The position numbers and the translations under genes were made by a program. The notes beneath the pieces were generated by a model. The model was given only the letters and a program-made list of their open reading frames with translations. It did no database searches and had not been told where the DNA came from. Below are positions 16,469 to 26,565 of a DNA stretch of 64,000 nucleotides, in pieces (within the stretch, counting starts at the first letter, position 1; each line of letters begins with the position of its first letter). Source of the DNA: Acidobacteriota bacterium (GTDB lineage Bacteria > Acidobacteriota > Terriglobia > Acidiferrales > UBA7541); contig QHZD01000042.1 in NCBI GenBank assembly GCA_003225315.1, forward strand, positions 1 to 64,000, in the 5' to 3' direction.

Positions 16469-19400
16469 TCAGAAGATCACCTTCCCGGAAAACCAGAGAG
16501 TGCGCTGGCCGGTGAGGTTGCCGGCTTCGCTGGAAAACTGCGGTCCGCTCGCCGTGGAAGTAATGACTCCGAAATTCGAGCTGTTGGAGGTCGAAAATGT
16601 TGTGTTGGGGTTGCCGAAATTTGGCGTATTGGTCACGGCAAAGGCGTCCACGCGGAATTGAAACTTCACCCGCTCTGTAATCGGGAAGTTCCGCAAAAGT
16701 CCGGTATCTAGGTCAAAGAAGCCAGGCCCGCGAAGGATGTTGCGTCCAGCAGTGCCATAGCGGGGTGTCCCCGTTACCTGAGCAAACGAGATCACCGAAA
16801 AATACTGGCAAGTTGGGTCGTTGAGGGCGCAGTTCACGAATTTACCCGTCGTTGGATCCTGGCGCTGGACGTTTCCTGTGATAACGATTGGGCCGATCAA
16901 ATCCGGCGTAAGAGTCGCTCCTCCCGCGTGAGTATTGTCCGTACCCCCGGTGACCGTCAGAGGAACACCGCTGTAACGGCTCATAATCCAGTTCAATTGC
17001 CAACCGCCCGCCAAAATGTTTGCGATGCCATGTTGCGCCCAGCGCCTGCTGCGGCCGAAAGGCAGCTCGTAAACACCGAAAGCCTGGAAATTGTGGGGAC
17101 GGTCAAAACCAGCAAGGGCTTTGTTGTCTCCCCAGTTGGCGGGAAAGGGATGGAAGACCGCTCCCTCGTTTTCACCGTAGTCGATGGCCTTAGAGAACGT
17201 GTAAGCAAAACCGATCACCGATCCGCCGCTGAACCGTCGCGTTAGTTTGGATTGCAGGGAATCGTAGTAGGTGATCTTGAAGGGCGCCACGGCATTGATA
17301 TCGCCCCAGCAGTTCGCACTCGGGCACGCGGCCGGATTGGCATTGAGCAGGCGCCTTTGGTTCGCGGTAGCCGCCGCTCCCGGTGAGCCGGCGTTGATGT
17401 TGAGCCCCAAGGGGATGCGAATACCACGCGTTCCGACGTAGCCAGCCTCGGCCACCCATCCAAGGAACTCATTTTGCACGATCAGGTTGTAAGACTCCGC
17501 ATAGCCGCGGTGAAAGGGATTGGCCACAGTAGTCGTCCCCACAAAGTTGGGGAGGCGGATCACGCCGTTGCCTAGCCCAGTGAAAGGTACAAGAGTAATC
17601 CCCGTTACAAGGCCCGGGTAAGGAGCGAGATTTGCGTTGGTGCCTGTAAGGCTTGCGGATGGCGCGAAAGTACTGCCGAAGAGCTGGCTTGCCTGGTAAT
17701 CCATATTGGTGATGTTGGGGTAGGTGTCCCGCAGAGCCCGGAAGTTGTTCGGGTCTACGCTAATTCCGTATCCCGCGCGGATCACCGTCTTGCTCCTGAG
17801 CCGGTAAGCGATTCCAAAGCGCGGAGCAAAGATTCCGTGGCCGACGTCGACGCCATCGTCCTCAGGAACTGATCCAAGCCCTCCGATAAAAACGTTGCCG
17901 GTGGCAGGGTCGAAAAATTTCGCGCCGGTATGATCGCTGCTTGCGAACGGATAGTATTCCCATCGCACGCCATAGGTGAAAGTCAGCTTTTGAGTCACTT
18001 GCCAGCGGTCCCGCGCATACCAGGCCCAGGTGGTGAAGCGCAGCGCGTTGGGGATGATGTTCTGGACGACCTTGCCGTCGCGCTGCGGGAGACCAAGCAA
18101 GAATTGGGCAAAACTGTTGTAGGCGTTGCCTGTCCCCCCTGCGTACGGGGCGCCACCCAGGGAGGTGACACTTCCGTCGAACCCAAAGGTGCCTCGCGGT
18201 GTGCCGAAAGTTCCTCCCTGAGGTTGGAAGTGGTTGATCCCACTGTGGTAGTATTCAAGACCGAAGCGCAGATCGTGCCGTCCTTTTATCCAGCCGAGGT
18301 TGGTGTTAGCTACATATTGATTGTCCCGGAAGGTGAACGGATTGCCGGTATTCGCATTTCCGAGATTCGCCCAACCTGTGATCTGAAAGGCAGGAATGCC
18401 ACCGTAGATGGGGTCGGACCCATTCGTACCCGGAATGTGCAAGGTGTCTAGGCCGAAGTTCGTTCCAATATCTACGTTTTGAGCATTGAGGCGTAGCCGC
18501 GTGTATCCGGCGTTCAAATCCCACAGCATGTTCGGGGAAATCTGGTGGCTGCCGCCCAGCGCCACGCTTTGGACCCGGCTCGATGCGTTGCCGTTCTGTC
18601 CACCGCCAGTGGCGTCGCCCCCTGCCGATCCCAAAGCGGGCGGGTCGAAAATGAGGGAGGGGGAAATGCTGTACCGGGCGAACACCATGGACTTAGTGTC
18701 GGGCACATAATTAACCTTCGCGTCGATTCTGCTTAGATTGTACTGAGGCGCTCCAACGGGAATGAAGTTGTTCGTAATATTGGTTGGGTTGTTGGGATCG
18801 CCCACATTGAGTGCTGGAATCAGGGAAGCCATTTTCATTGCTGCGGGATCGATGCGGTTCGTGGGAATGATGTTTCCCGGAAAAGCTGTGCGTCCAGTAC
18901 CGTCCGCGTTTCCGGTGTTGGGATCATAGACGCATCCCACAGCTGGCGTGGAATTGCAATTTGAAAACGGAACTGTACCTCCGCCTGATGTAGGAACGAG
19001 TGTGCCGACGGCTGGTAAGAGAGTGGAGAAGTCGCCGTTCCGGATGGAATTGGGCGCGACGTTCTTTGCCGCTCCACCCGCCGTCCGGATTTTCGTGCCC
19101 TCATAAGCCCCAAAGAAAAACAGTTTGTCCTTCTTGATGGGACCGCCAAAGGTTCCGCCATATTGGTTGAAAATATTCTTGGGTTTTACGGGCTGCACAA
19201 CGGCCGGTCTGAAGTAGTTGCGCGTGCGAAGCTTATTGTCGGTATGGTACTCGAAGGCCGTACCGTGAAATTGATTGGTGCCTGATTTGACGATTACGTT
19301 CGCCGCGAGGCCGCCGGCCATGCCCTGCTCGGCGTCAAAGTTGTTGGTTACTACGTTCACGGATTCGATGGCGTCCGCGGAGGGGATGTAGGCAACATTC

Positions 19401-20083
19401 GCGGGGAGCCAAGTATACGTGTCCACGGCACCGTCGATCCGTGTGTTGTTGTTGTTGATGGACAGCCCGTTGACGTTGGTGGTCATGGCCCGCTGGGGAT
19501 TCCCTGCGGCCGAGTTGTTTTCTCCCAGCAAGCCCGCCCCGGGAACGATGCGGTAGGCGGACTGGAAGTTTCGCCCATTAGAGGCCAGCAGGGGAAGGTC
19601 CGAGATTTCTTTTGAGTCGAGGTCCGTATGCACGTCAGCGCGGTCGGTCTGAAGTAACGGCGCCGCGCCCGTCACAGTAACCGCCTCGACCTGTTGTCTC
19701 ACTTGAAGCTGCACGTCAATGCGCCGCGTGGTATTCGCGTCGATACGAACGTTCTCCGCCAAGAAAGAGCCAAAGCTCGTCGCCGAAACAGTAACCTTGT
19801 AAACGCCCGGCAGCAATTCGGCGAAGCGATAGACGCCGACTGAATCCGTAGTCGTCTGACGCGATACGCCCGTCGCCGTGTTGAGCGCTTCTACTTGCGC
19901 TCCAGGCACGACTGCTCCCGATGGGTCGGTAACGTTTCCGGTCAAAACTCCGTAAAGCACCTGCGCTTTCGCGGCGCTGGAGAGAATACACAATCCCAGC
20001 AGCAGCATTGCGATAGAAAATTTCAAGAGCCCACATTTCTTGAAGAGAACATCCGCACTGCACGCCACAATTCGTCTGGACAT
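16469..20083 (-). CDS. Oar-like TonB-dependent receptor (xylan-type locus)
   Basis: 1204 aa. The start is placed at ATG 20083 since ggagggg lies just upstream; this gives a signal peptide (FSIAMLLLGLCILSSAAKA). The N-terminus holds a carboxypeptidase-regulatory-like domain (GNVTDPSGAVVPGAQVEAL), then a plug with LSINNNNTRIDGA and VNVVTNNFDAEQG, and a large barrel ending in aromatic/hydrophobic strand ...LWFSGKVIF. Such Oar-like receptors are abundant in Acidobacteriota. Import of oligosaccharides released by the neighbouring GH115 and CE15 enzymes is inferred from position. No SusD gene is nearby. Confidence 0.9.
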   Translation of the reverse strand: MSRRIVACSADVLFKKCGLLKFSIAMLLLGLCILSSAAKAQVLYGVLTGNVTDPSGAVVPGAQVEALNTATGVSRQTTTDSVGVYRFAELLPGVYKVTVSATSFGSFLAENVRIDANTTRRIDVQLQVRQQVEAVTVTGAAPLLQTDRADVHTDLDSKEISDLPLLASNGRNFQSAYRIVPGAGLLGENNSAAGNPQRAMTTNVNGLSINNNNTRIDGAVDTYTWLPANVAYIPSADAIESVNVVTNNFDAEQGMAGGLAANVIVKSGTNQFHGTAFEYHTDNKLRTRNYFRPAVVQPVKPKNIFNQYGGTFGGPIKKDKLFFFGAYEGTKIRTAGGAAKNVAPNSIRNGDFSTLLPAVGTLVPTSGGGTVPFSNCNSTPAVGCVYDPNTGNADGTGRTAFPGNIIPTNRIDPAAMKMASLIPALNVGDPNNPTNITNNFIPVGAPQYNLSRIDAKVNYVPDTKSMVFARYSISPSLIFDPPALGSAGGDATGGGQNGNASSRVQSVALGGSHQISPNMLWDLNAGYTRLRLNAQNVDIGTNFGLDTLHIPGTNGSDPIYGGIPAFQITGWANLGNANTGNPFTFRDNQYVANTNLGWIKGRHDLRFGLEYYHSGINHFQPQGGTFGTPRGTFGFDGSVTSLGGAPYAGGTGNAYNSFAQFLLGLPQRDGKVVQNIIPNALRFTTWAWYARDRWQVTQKLTFTYGVRWEYYPFASSDHTGAKFFDPATGNVFIGGLGSVPEDDGVDVGHGIFAPRFGIAYRLRSKTVIRAGYGISVDPNNFRALRDTYPNITNMDYQASQLFGSTFAPSASLTGTNANLAPYPGLVTGITLVPFTGLGNGVIRLPNFVGTTTVANPFHRGYAESYNLIVQNEFLGWVAEAGYVGTRGIRIPLGLNINAGSPGAAATANQRRLLNANPAACPSANCWGDINAVAPFKITYYDSLQSKLTRRFSGGSVIGFAYTFSKAIDYGENEGAVFHPFPANWGDNKALAGFDRPHNFQAFGVYELPFGRSRRWAQHGIANILAGGWQLNWIMSRYSGVPLTVTGGTDNTHAGGATLTPDLIGPIVITGNVQRQDPTTGKFVNCALNDPTCQYFSVISFAQVTGTPRYGTAGRNILRGPGFFDLDTGLLRNFPITERVKFQFRVDAFAVTNTPNFGNPNTTFSTSNSSNFGVITSTASGPQFSSEAGNLTGQRTLWFSGKVIF

Positions 20084-20153
20084 AACCCCTCCACTCAAGT
20101 GAGATAACTGGTCCAAGCGACGAGGCACCCCACCTCTTTGCCTGGAAGCACTT

Positions 20154-21374
20154 CTAACCTGCCAGGGACCGAATCCGTCGAAACCCCTTTTCTTCGAACT
20201 CTTGGGGGCCTGCTAACGGGCCAAAATGCTTTTGCAACACCAAAGCGACGGTTCCGCGCAAGCGCGCCAGAATCCCTTCAGCGGGTCGCACGTGAGGAGG
20301 ATGGCCCCCAGGAAGGCCCATGGCCACTTCCGATTCGATAGCTGGCCCAAATCGCCGCCATTGACGGGTGAGCTCACCGACGACGACGACTTCCTCGGGA
20401 GCTAATCCTGCAACGAGCATACGCATCCCTCTTCCGAGTGCGTGCACCATGCGGTCCAGGGCCTTGACTGCCAGAAGATCTCCGGACTCGGCCAAAACGA
20501 GCAGATCTTGGAAGGTCAGTCCATCGGAGGACTTGATCGATTCGTGGTAGTAGCGCAGGGCGGCCCGGTTGGATGCGTAGACTTCCCAACATCCCCGGCC
20601 GCCACACGTGCAGGACGGTCCGTTGGGATCGAGTGACACGTGGCCAAACTCTCCCGCCATACCATTCATTCCTCGTATCAATTGTCCGTTCGCGAACACC
20701 CCGGTACCGATCCCCTCGGAAACAGTGACGACGACGAAGTCGCGCACCTTTTCTCCGTGTCCAAACCAAACCTCAGCGAGTACACACGCATTTGCCGCGT
20801 TTTCCACCTCCACGCGCACGCCCGTGGCGTCCTCGATCGTTCCCTTAATGTCGAATTCCGGCCATCCAAGGTTCGGGGCGAAAACGATTCGCCGGGACAG
20901 GTCATTGAAACGCCCGGGGATGCTGATCCCGATTCCCTCGAAAACGCGGTCCGAGTAAACTTGCATCAAGTGGCGAATCTTTGCTGCGAGGGCGCCTGCC
21001 GTAACCCCAGGATCTCGAGTTGTGGGCATTGTTTCCTGGGAGAGGAAATTCCCATTCACGTCAGCCACGCCTACCGTTGTTTGGGCGGGCCGCAGGTCTG
21101 CTACCAGAATCGCGCGTCGATCATTCAACCGAAGGAAAGTAGGCCGTCTCCCGCGGGGCAACCGGCCGATGGGCCCATGGACTACCCATCTTTCACGAAT
21201 CAGCTGTTCGGTGATGAGCGAAACGGTACTTCTTTGAAGCCCTGAAACGCGGGCAAGATCGGCACGGGAAATCGGCTGGCGGCGCCTTATCAGGTTGAGA
21301 ACGACACCGCGATTAATGTCGCGAGCCGTTTGGCTCGAGGCGACTTGCGTGTTAGTGAAGTCAATGCGTTTCAT
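20154..21374 (-). CDS. ROK-family transcriptional regulator
   Basis: 406 aa. N-terminal winged HTH (about residues 25-65: ISRADLARVSGLQRSTVSLI), then a ROK domain. The ROK zinc signature is complete: His245 in GEFGH and Cys255, Cys257, Cys262 in CTCGGRGC. XylR/NagC-type regulators use this layout to sense a sugar and repress uptake genes. It sits between the CE15 gene and the TonB receptor on the same strand, so it probably controls this locus. No palindromic operator was found with certainty in the flanking gaps. Confidence 0.92.
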   Translation of the reverse strand: MKRIDFTNTQVASSQTARDINRGVVLNLIRRRQPISRADLARVSGLQRSTVSLITEQLIRERWVVHGPIGRLPRGRRPTFLRLNDRRAILVADLRPAQTTVGVADVNGNFLSQETMPTTRDPGVTAGALAAKIRHLMQVYSDRVFEGIGISIPGRFNDLSRRIVFAPNLGWPEFDIKGTIEDATGVRVEVENAANACVLAEVWFGHGEKVRDFVVVTVSEGIGTGVFANGQLIRGMNGMAGEFGHVSLDPNGPSCTCGGRGCWEVYASNRAALRYYHESIKSSDGLTFQDLLVLAESGDLLAVKALDRMVHALGRGMRMLVAGLAPEEVVVVGELTRQWRRFGPAIESEVAMGLPGGHPPHVRPAEGILARLRGTVALVLQKHFGPLAGPQEFEEKGFRRIRSLAG

Positions 21375-21549
21375 TTAGTCCTAGTCCCGCACTATATTGT
21401 CGATAAATTGGCTATAAACTGCATTCTTCCTCCTCAAAGAGCTGCAAATGCAAAGATGCATATGCAAGCGACCGTATTAAATTCGCGACACGAACTATAT
21501 GCGTGCCTTTCTTACTAGTGTCAAGCGAAATTTTTGATGCTTGGCAGGT

Positions 21550-23751
21550 TTACTGGAGATTCTGCTGACGTGCCACTGTATGTCCCATCTTTTCAGTGGC
21601 TGCGGCGGGATCGCCCGTGGGCGGTGGGGCGTGATCTACGGCAGCGGGGGACCCCAGTAACTCAGTAAGGATCGGTTTCAACGCATCTGCCCACACTTGA
21701 TATGTCTTCACGGTTGGATGAAGTTTGTCTCTTGCATTTATCATCCCATCGAGCAGCCTTCCATCACCGTCGGCCAGTTTGCCGTTGATATTCAGATATC
21801 GAATCTTTTGGCCATCAGCGAGCTCCGACAGATTGCGGTTGATCCTGTTGATGAGCGGCATGAACGCCATGTTGTCGTTCCTCGGGAAGATCCCCATCAC
21901 TATGATTGTTGCCGCGGGCGCCTTCTCTTGAATCACATGCAAAATCGCCTGAAGACCTCGAGTAATGTCGTCTGCTTTCGCGTCGACTCCACCTGGGGTC
22001 GTTAGATCGCCAACGTTGTTTGTGCCCGCGAGCAGAACGACCACTTTTGGGTTGACTCCGTCCAACTCGCCGCTTTCTAAGCGCCAGCGGATGTTCTGCG
22101 TTCGGTCACCACCCCATCCGAAGTCAGCGGCGTTCCAGCCGAAGAAATTCTGCTTCCAATTAGCGAGGAGGTCCGGGTAGTCAACGGCACCCCACCTTCT
22201 TGTGATCGAGTCCCCTTCGAAGTAAACGTCGATCCCGGCTTGCTTGGCCTTTGCGAGCAGCTGGGAATGAGCAACCAGAGAGTTTGCGTCCGTCCGAAAA
22301 ACCGGCTGATCGGCAGGAAGTTCCCACCGTGCCGGATGATAGTTGAAGAACTTGTCCGCCCAGGGGATGAAGAATTTCCAGTTCGGAGCATCGGTGTGGC
22401 CGGCGTCGTGCTGCCGCCATGCGAGTTGGCCATCGAGAAGCCCAGTATTCACTGGTGGCATCTTTGCGCTGTGATAGTCATCATTCACACCCAGGTCTTT
22501 CGCACCCAATAGCTGGAAGACAGCACCTGCGGCCACGGTCGCCAGGAAGCTGCCGTGTTGGTCCAGCCACTTTGCGTCTCCCATTTCGGGGACTCCATAA
22601 CTGATGAACGTCAGTCGCGGTGCGCACAGCGCAATCAGTTCGTTCGAGTCTACGGGCAAGTTGCTGGCATTCTTACTCCCGAACGAAGCCTGGGCTGCGC
22701 CGTACTTCAAAAAACTACCTGCCATCCAGTGATATTCGCCGGACCCCGTAAGATTCTCGACCTGTTCTCCAAAATTGCGTCTGTGTGGTTTGACGCCACC
22801 TTCCCCGGAGGAGCCCACCAGGACGGCTGCAAAGCGAGTATCGAACGCCATGGTAACGAGCGCAGCCTTGCCATAACGAGAAACACCTTCGATGCCAACA
22901 CACTTCGCATCAACGCTCTTGTCCGTCTCCAGATAATCAAGACCGCGAGAGGCGCCCCAGCCCCACGCCCGCAACGCACCCCAATCCTCCGGCTTTCGAG
23001 CCTGGCCCTTATTTGTAAGTCCAATGATCCCCTTCGTCAGACCTGAGCCGTTGTCCGCTTGTATGGTACTGGTGTCGAGGAGCGCGTAACCCCACCCGCC
23101 GGCAATGAGTTGTTCCGTCGAGGGCGGATCACTCCCCATCATCTTCTTAAATTCCGGGTGGCTTGCGATGAACTGGCGGATGGCCGCGCTGCTGAACATG
23201 ATCATTACCGGCACGGGACCTTTCGCATTCCGGGGCGTGACCAGCGTCATCTCGATATCTACGTTAATCAACGGGTACGCCGTGTTGTCCACATGTCCGA
23301 CCAACTGCTTCTCAACGACGGAGAAAACACCGGTCTTCGAATCGGTTGTACTCTTCACGGCCCAGGTCACTTTAGGCACATTGGGCGGTATGCGGCCGAC
23401 GACCTCTCGCTCGAAGTCTTCGACAATTTCCGGACGTCGCTGATTCCACCACTGTTCCGCTGACGTGACCTTTTGCCCGCCCTTCAACGTGAGCGCATCG
23501 GGCAGATCACCATATGGGTTAGCCTCCGCTTCATCGTAGTTGGCGTGATTGGAGTCCTTTTCGTTCCCGCTCGGCCCAGCACGGAGCGCTTTGATCCCCA
23601 GCTGATCCATCATGTTTTGATGGTCCTGTTCGGCCGTCCAATTCGTCGGCGGCGATTGCTGTCCCGTGGCCATCTGACAAATGAGGACGGGCATAGCGGC
23701 GAACGCGGCAACCCTCAACAGTGCTTGCTTCGAGTGCGTGGCAAAAATCAT
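21550..23751 (-). CDS. CE15 glucuronoyl esterase fused to an SGNH esterase
   Basis: 733 aa from ATG 23751 (chosen because it gives a compact signal peptide; GTG 23784 would add 11 residues). N-terminal half: CE15 fold with nucleophile motif GVSRYGK (Ser291) and a plausible catalytic His in DAGHTDAPNW (about 452). C-terminal ~220 residues: SGNH hydrolase with GDSI (513-516), GGD (block II), GTNN (576-579) and DKLH (Asp675, His678). CE15 cleaves lignin-glucuronate esters; SGNH domains often remove acetyl groups from xylan. The fusion fits debranching of glucuronoxylan together with GH115. Confidence 0.9.
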   Translation of the reverse strand: MIFATHSKQALLRVAAFAAMPVLICQMATGQQSPPTNWTAEQDHQNMMDQLGIKALRAGPSGNEKDSNHANYDEAEANPYGDLPDALTLKGGQKVTSAEQWWNQRRPEIVEDFEREVVGRIPPNVPKVTWAVKSTTDSKTGVFSVVEKQLVGHVDNTAYPLINVDIEMTLVTPRNAKGPVPVMIMFSSAAIRQFIASHPEFKKMMGSDPPSTEQLIAGGWGYALLDTSTIQADNGSGLTKGIIGLTNKGQARKPEDWGALRAWGWGASRGLDYLETDKSVDAKCVGIEGVSRYGKAALVTMAFDTRFAAVLVGSSGEGGVKPHRRNFGEQVENLTGSGEYHWMAGSFLKYGAAQASFGSKNASNLPVDSNELIALCAPRLTFISYGVPEMGDAKWLDQHGSFLATVAAGAVFQLLGAKDLGVNDDYHSAKMPPVNTGLLDGQLAWRQHDAGHTDAPNWKFFIPWADKFFNYHPARWELPADQPVFRTDANSLVAHSQLLAKAKQAGIDVYFEGDSITRRWGAVDYPDLLANWKQNFFGWNAADFGWGGDRTQNIRWRLESGELDGVNPKVVVLLAGTNNVGDLTTPGGVDAKADDITRGLQAILHVIQEKAPAATIIVMGIFPRNDNMAFMPLINRINRNLSELADGQKIRYLNINGKLADGDGRLLDGMINARDKLHPTVKTYQVWADALKPILTELLGSPAAVDHAPPPTGDPAAATEKMGHTVARQQNLQ

Positions 23752-23907
23752 GTTTGACTCTCGAACGGAGATATTATCAGACACGCAATCGGTTGGTGTC
23801 CTTTTAGTCTCAATCGCAAATGACGCGATCTGAGCGAAGGTTTCGAGGGACGGTCAGAGTAGAATCGTTTCTCGCAGAGCACGCCACATCTGCTATGCTA
23901 CCGCGTC

Positions 23908-24573
23908 ATGCGACGCCGTGAGTTCCTCACCCTGTCGGCGGCCAGCATCGGCGGAGTGCTCGTCTATTCGCTTGATCGTGAAGTCTTTCGGTTTTCCGCA
24001 CAAACTAACCAATCTGTTCACATTCCTCTTCGGTTTTTCACTCAATCGGAAGCTCTTATTGTTGCCGCCGCCGCCTCACGAATTTTTCCGAGCGACGAAA
24101 CGGGCCCTGGCGCGCGGGAAGCGGGCGTCCCTATCTATATCGACCGACAATTAGCTGGACCCTGGGGACGAGACCGCTACCGCTACACACAAGGACCGTT
24201 TGAAGAGAATGCCCCGGCGGAGTTCGGCTATCAGGGCAAAGCGACGCCACAGCAGATCTATCGCGAGGGACTGAAAGGCTTGAAAGGCTTCAACCGCTTG
24301 AAGGCCGAGGAACAAGACGACACGCTGAAGCAGATCGAAGCGACTTTGTTTTTCTCGCTCCTCCGGCAGAACACCATCGAAGGTATGTTCTGCGATCCGA
24401 TGCATGGTGGGAATATCGACATGGTGGGCTGGCAACTAATTGGTTTTCCAGGCCCACGAATGAGCAACTATGACGACGTCGATAAGCACTTTGGTGAAGC
24501 GTTTCGCCCGAAACCCGCCGGCTTGCGCCAGGTGACGCGCCGCAAAGTCCGTCCCGGCGAGGATCTGGAATGA
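23908..24573 (+). CDS. Gluconate 2-dehydrogenase subunit 3-like protein (Tat)
   Basis: 221 aa. Starts with a Tat signal (RRREFLTLSAASIGG). The body matches the gluconate 2-dehydrogenase gamma family (LIVAAAASRIFPSDETGPGAREAGVPIYIDRQLAGPWG). It is the escort subunit that carries the GMC catalytic subunit, which lacks its own signal, through the Tat system. Its stop overlaps the start of the GMC gene by four bases. No cytochrome c subunit gene follows, so the electron acceptor is unknown. Confidence 0.9.
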   Translation: MRRREFLTLSAASIGGVLVYSLDREVFRFSAQTNQSVHIPLRFFTQSEALIVAAAASRIFPSDETGPGAREAGVPIYIDRQLAGPWGRDRYRYTQGPFEENAPAEFGYQGKATPQQIYREGLKGLKGFNRLKAEEQDDTLKQIEATLFFSLLRQNTIEGMFCDPMHGGNIDMVGWQLIGFPGPRMSNYDDVDKHFGEAFRPKPAGLRQVTRRKVRPGEDLE

Positions 24574-26333
24574 AGACATTGCCATCCGTGGATGTGGTGA
24601 TTATCGGGGGCGGATGGACAGGCCTGCTGATGGCCAAGGAACTTGGCTCGCGTACTGCGCTCAACGTGGTCGTGCTGGAACGCGGAGGGCCAAGAAGGAC
24701 CGACGACTACAACGACGACATGGATGAACTGGACTACACCATTCGCTTCCGCATGATGCAGGATGTTTCCCAGGAAACAGTGACGCTCCGGCACGATTCG
24801 AGCCAGCGCGCCCTTCCCCTTCGTCAGCACGGTTCTTTCCTTCCCGGCTCTGGTGTCGGCGGTGCGGGGGAGCACTGGAGCGCGGTGTGCCCCCGATTTC
24901 TGCCGGATTGCTTCGAAGTGCTCTCCCGTACCACTGAAAAATACGGCTCCAAACGCTTGCCCGAAGACCACGCGATTCAAGACTGGGGCATCACTTACGA
25001 CGAGTTGGAACCACACTATACACGCGCCGACTTGCTCCTCGGCATCTCGGGCAAAGCCGGAAACATTCGCGGGCAACAAATCGAAGGAGGCAATGTCTTT
25101 GAAGGTTGGCGCAGCGCGGAATACCCCACGCCACCGACCAAGATCCCCTACTTTTCCTCAATATTCGCCGAAGCTGCGAAGACTCTCGGCTATCATCCTT
25201 ATCCGGTTCCAGCGGCGACTACCAGCCGCGCCTACACAAATCCGGATGGCATTTCGCGCCCGGGCTGCACTTATTGCGGCTACTGCGAAACCTTCGGCTG
25301 CATGATCGGCGCAAAGTCTCAGCCTACCAACACTCTCCTCCCCGTCATCGAGAAGCACAAAAACGTTTCGATTCGCACTGGTGCCTGGGTTCGCCGCATC
25401 GTGCACGACGCAGCGGAGAACAAAGGAAGCGCCCGTGGTGTCATCTACATCGATGCAAATGGTCAAGAAGTCTTTCAGCCTGCGGAGTTGATCTTTCTTG
25501 CTTCCTGGACTCTTAACAATACTCGTCTGCTTCTTCTTTCCGGCATTGGTAAAGCCTACAATCCCGGCACGCGGAAAGGATCGTTAGGACGCAACCTCAC
25601 GCATCAAGTTGCTTTCTCCGCTGTAACTGCCTTCTTTGAAAAACCGCTTAACCGCTTCATGGGCTCCGGCGCATCGGGGATCATGCTCAGTGACCTGGAC
25701 GGTGACTTATTTGACCACAGCAAACTTCCCTTCCTGCGTGGGGGCACTCTGGGCGCTAGGAGTGCGCGCTCACTTCCCATTAGCGAGTGTGGTGTCGTTC
25801 CAAAATCGGTGAAATCGACCTGGGGCTCGGAATGGAAAAAAGCGGCGCTCCACTATTATGACCGCACCGGTCGAATCGGCTTCTCAGGCGAGCATCTTGC
25901 CTACCAGGACAACTACATGGACCTGGATCCGGTCTACAAAGACCATTTTGGTGACCCCTTGCTCCGCCTCACGCTCGACTGGCGAGAGAATGAACGAAAA
26001 ATGGCCGATTATATGACCACGAAAGCCATGGAACTCGCTCGTGAGATGGGAGCGAAAGAAGTTACCCCATTTTCTGGCCTGCGAAGTTACGATGCAACGC
26101 GCTACCAATCCTCCCACGTTCAGGGCGGCGCCATCATGGGAAGTTCTCCAGAAAGTTCGGTCGTGAATCCTTACCTGCAGCACTGGCAGCTCTCGAATCT
26201 TTTCGTGCTCGGCGCATCCTCGTTCCCTCAGAACGCCTCTGCAAATCCCACACCTACAATCCTAGCGCTGACCTATCGCACTGCTGATGCCATCGTTGAT
26301 CGGTATCTGAAAAATCCCGCGGCCTTGGCGTGA
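24570..26333 (+). CDS. GMC-family oxidoreductase, catalytic subunit
   Basis: 587 aa. FAD-binding GGGWTG near residue 15; VLERGG after it; GMC C-terminal motifs SSHVQGGAIMG and NASANPTPTI, the latter with the usual active-site Asn. A Cys-rich stretch (PGCTYCGYCETFGC) resembles that of gluconate/2-keto-gluconate/sorbitol dehydrogenase catalytic subunits. It has no signal peptide and is coupled to the Tat-bearing small subunit, so it probably acts in the periplasm on a sugar, polyol or sugar acid. The substrate cannot be told. Confidence 0.9.
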   Translation: MKTLPSVDVVIIGGGWTGLLMAKELGSRTALNVVVLERGGPRRTDDYNDDMDELDYTIRFRMMQDVSQETVTLRHDSSQRALPLRQHGSFLPGSGVGGAGEHWSAVCPRFLPDCFEVLSRTTEKYGSKRLPEDHAIQDWGITYDELEPHYTRADLLLGISGKAGNIRGQQIEGGNVFEGWRSAEYPTPPTKIPYFSSIFAEAAKTLGYHPYPVPAATTSRAYTNPDGISRPGCTYCGYCETFGCMIGAKSQPTNTLLPVIEKHKNVSIRTGAWVRRIVHDAAENKGSARGVIYIDANGQEVFQPAELIFLASWTLNNTRLLLLSGIGKAYNPGTRKGSLGRNLTHQVAFSAVTAFFEKPLNRFMGSGASGIMLSDLDGDLFDHSKLPFLRGGTLGARSARSLPISECGVVPKSVKSTWGSEWKKAALHYYDRTGRIGFSGEHLAYQDNYMDLDPVYKDHFGDPLLRLTLDWRENERKMADYMTTKAMELAREMGAKEVTPFSGLRSYDATRYQSSHVQGGAIMGSSPESSVVNPYLQHWQLSNLFVLGASSFPQNASANPTPTILALTYRTADAIVDRYLKNPAALA

Positions 26334-26565
26334 AGGGCAGATTCGGCGTGAGAAAATCGCACTTCCCGCTGTCCCCACTCCCTGGTGCTCAACTCTGTTG
26401 CCATAGATCTTGGCACTTTCGAGCTAAGCGCGCGAAATTGGGTACACCAAGAGCCAAATTGGACAATAGTTCTAATCCTCCTAAATCGATGCTTGAGAAA
26501 ATGTAAAGGACGCCCTTCACGAAACAATTTGAACCGAAGTCCGATTGTTGTAGCCTCTTCATGAA

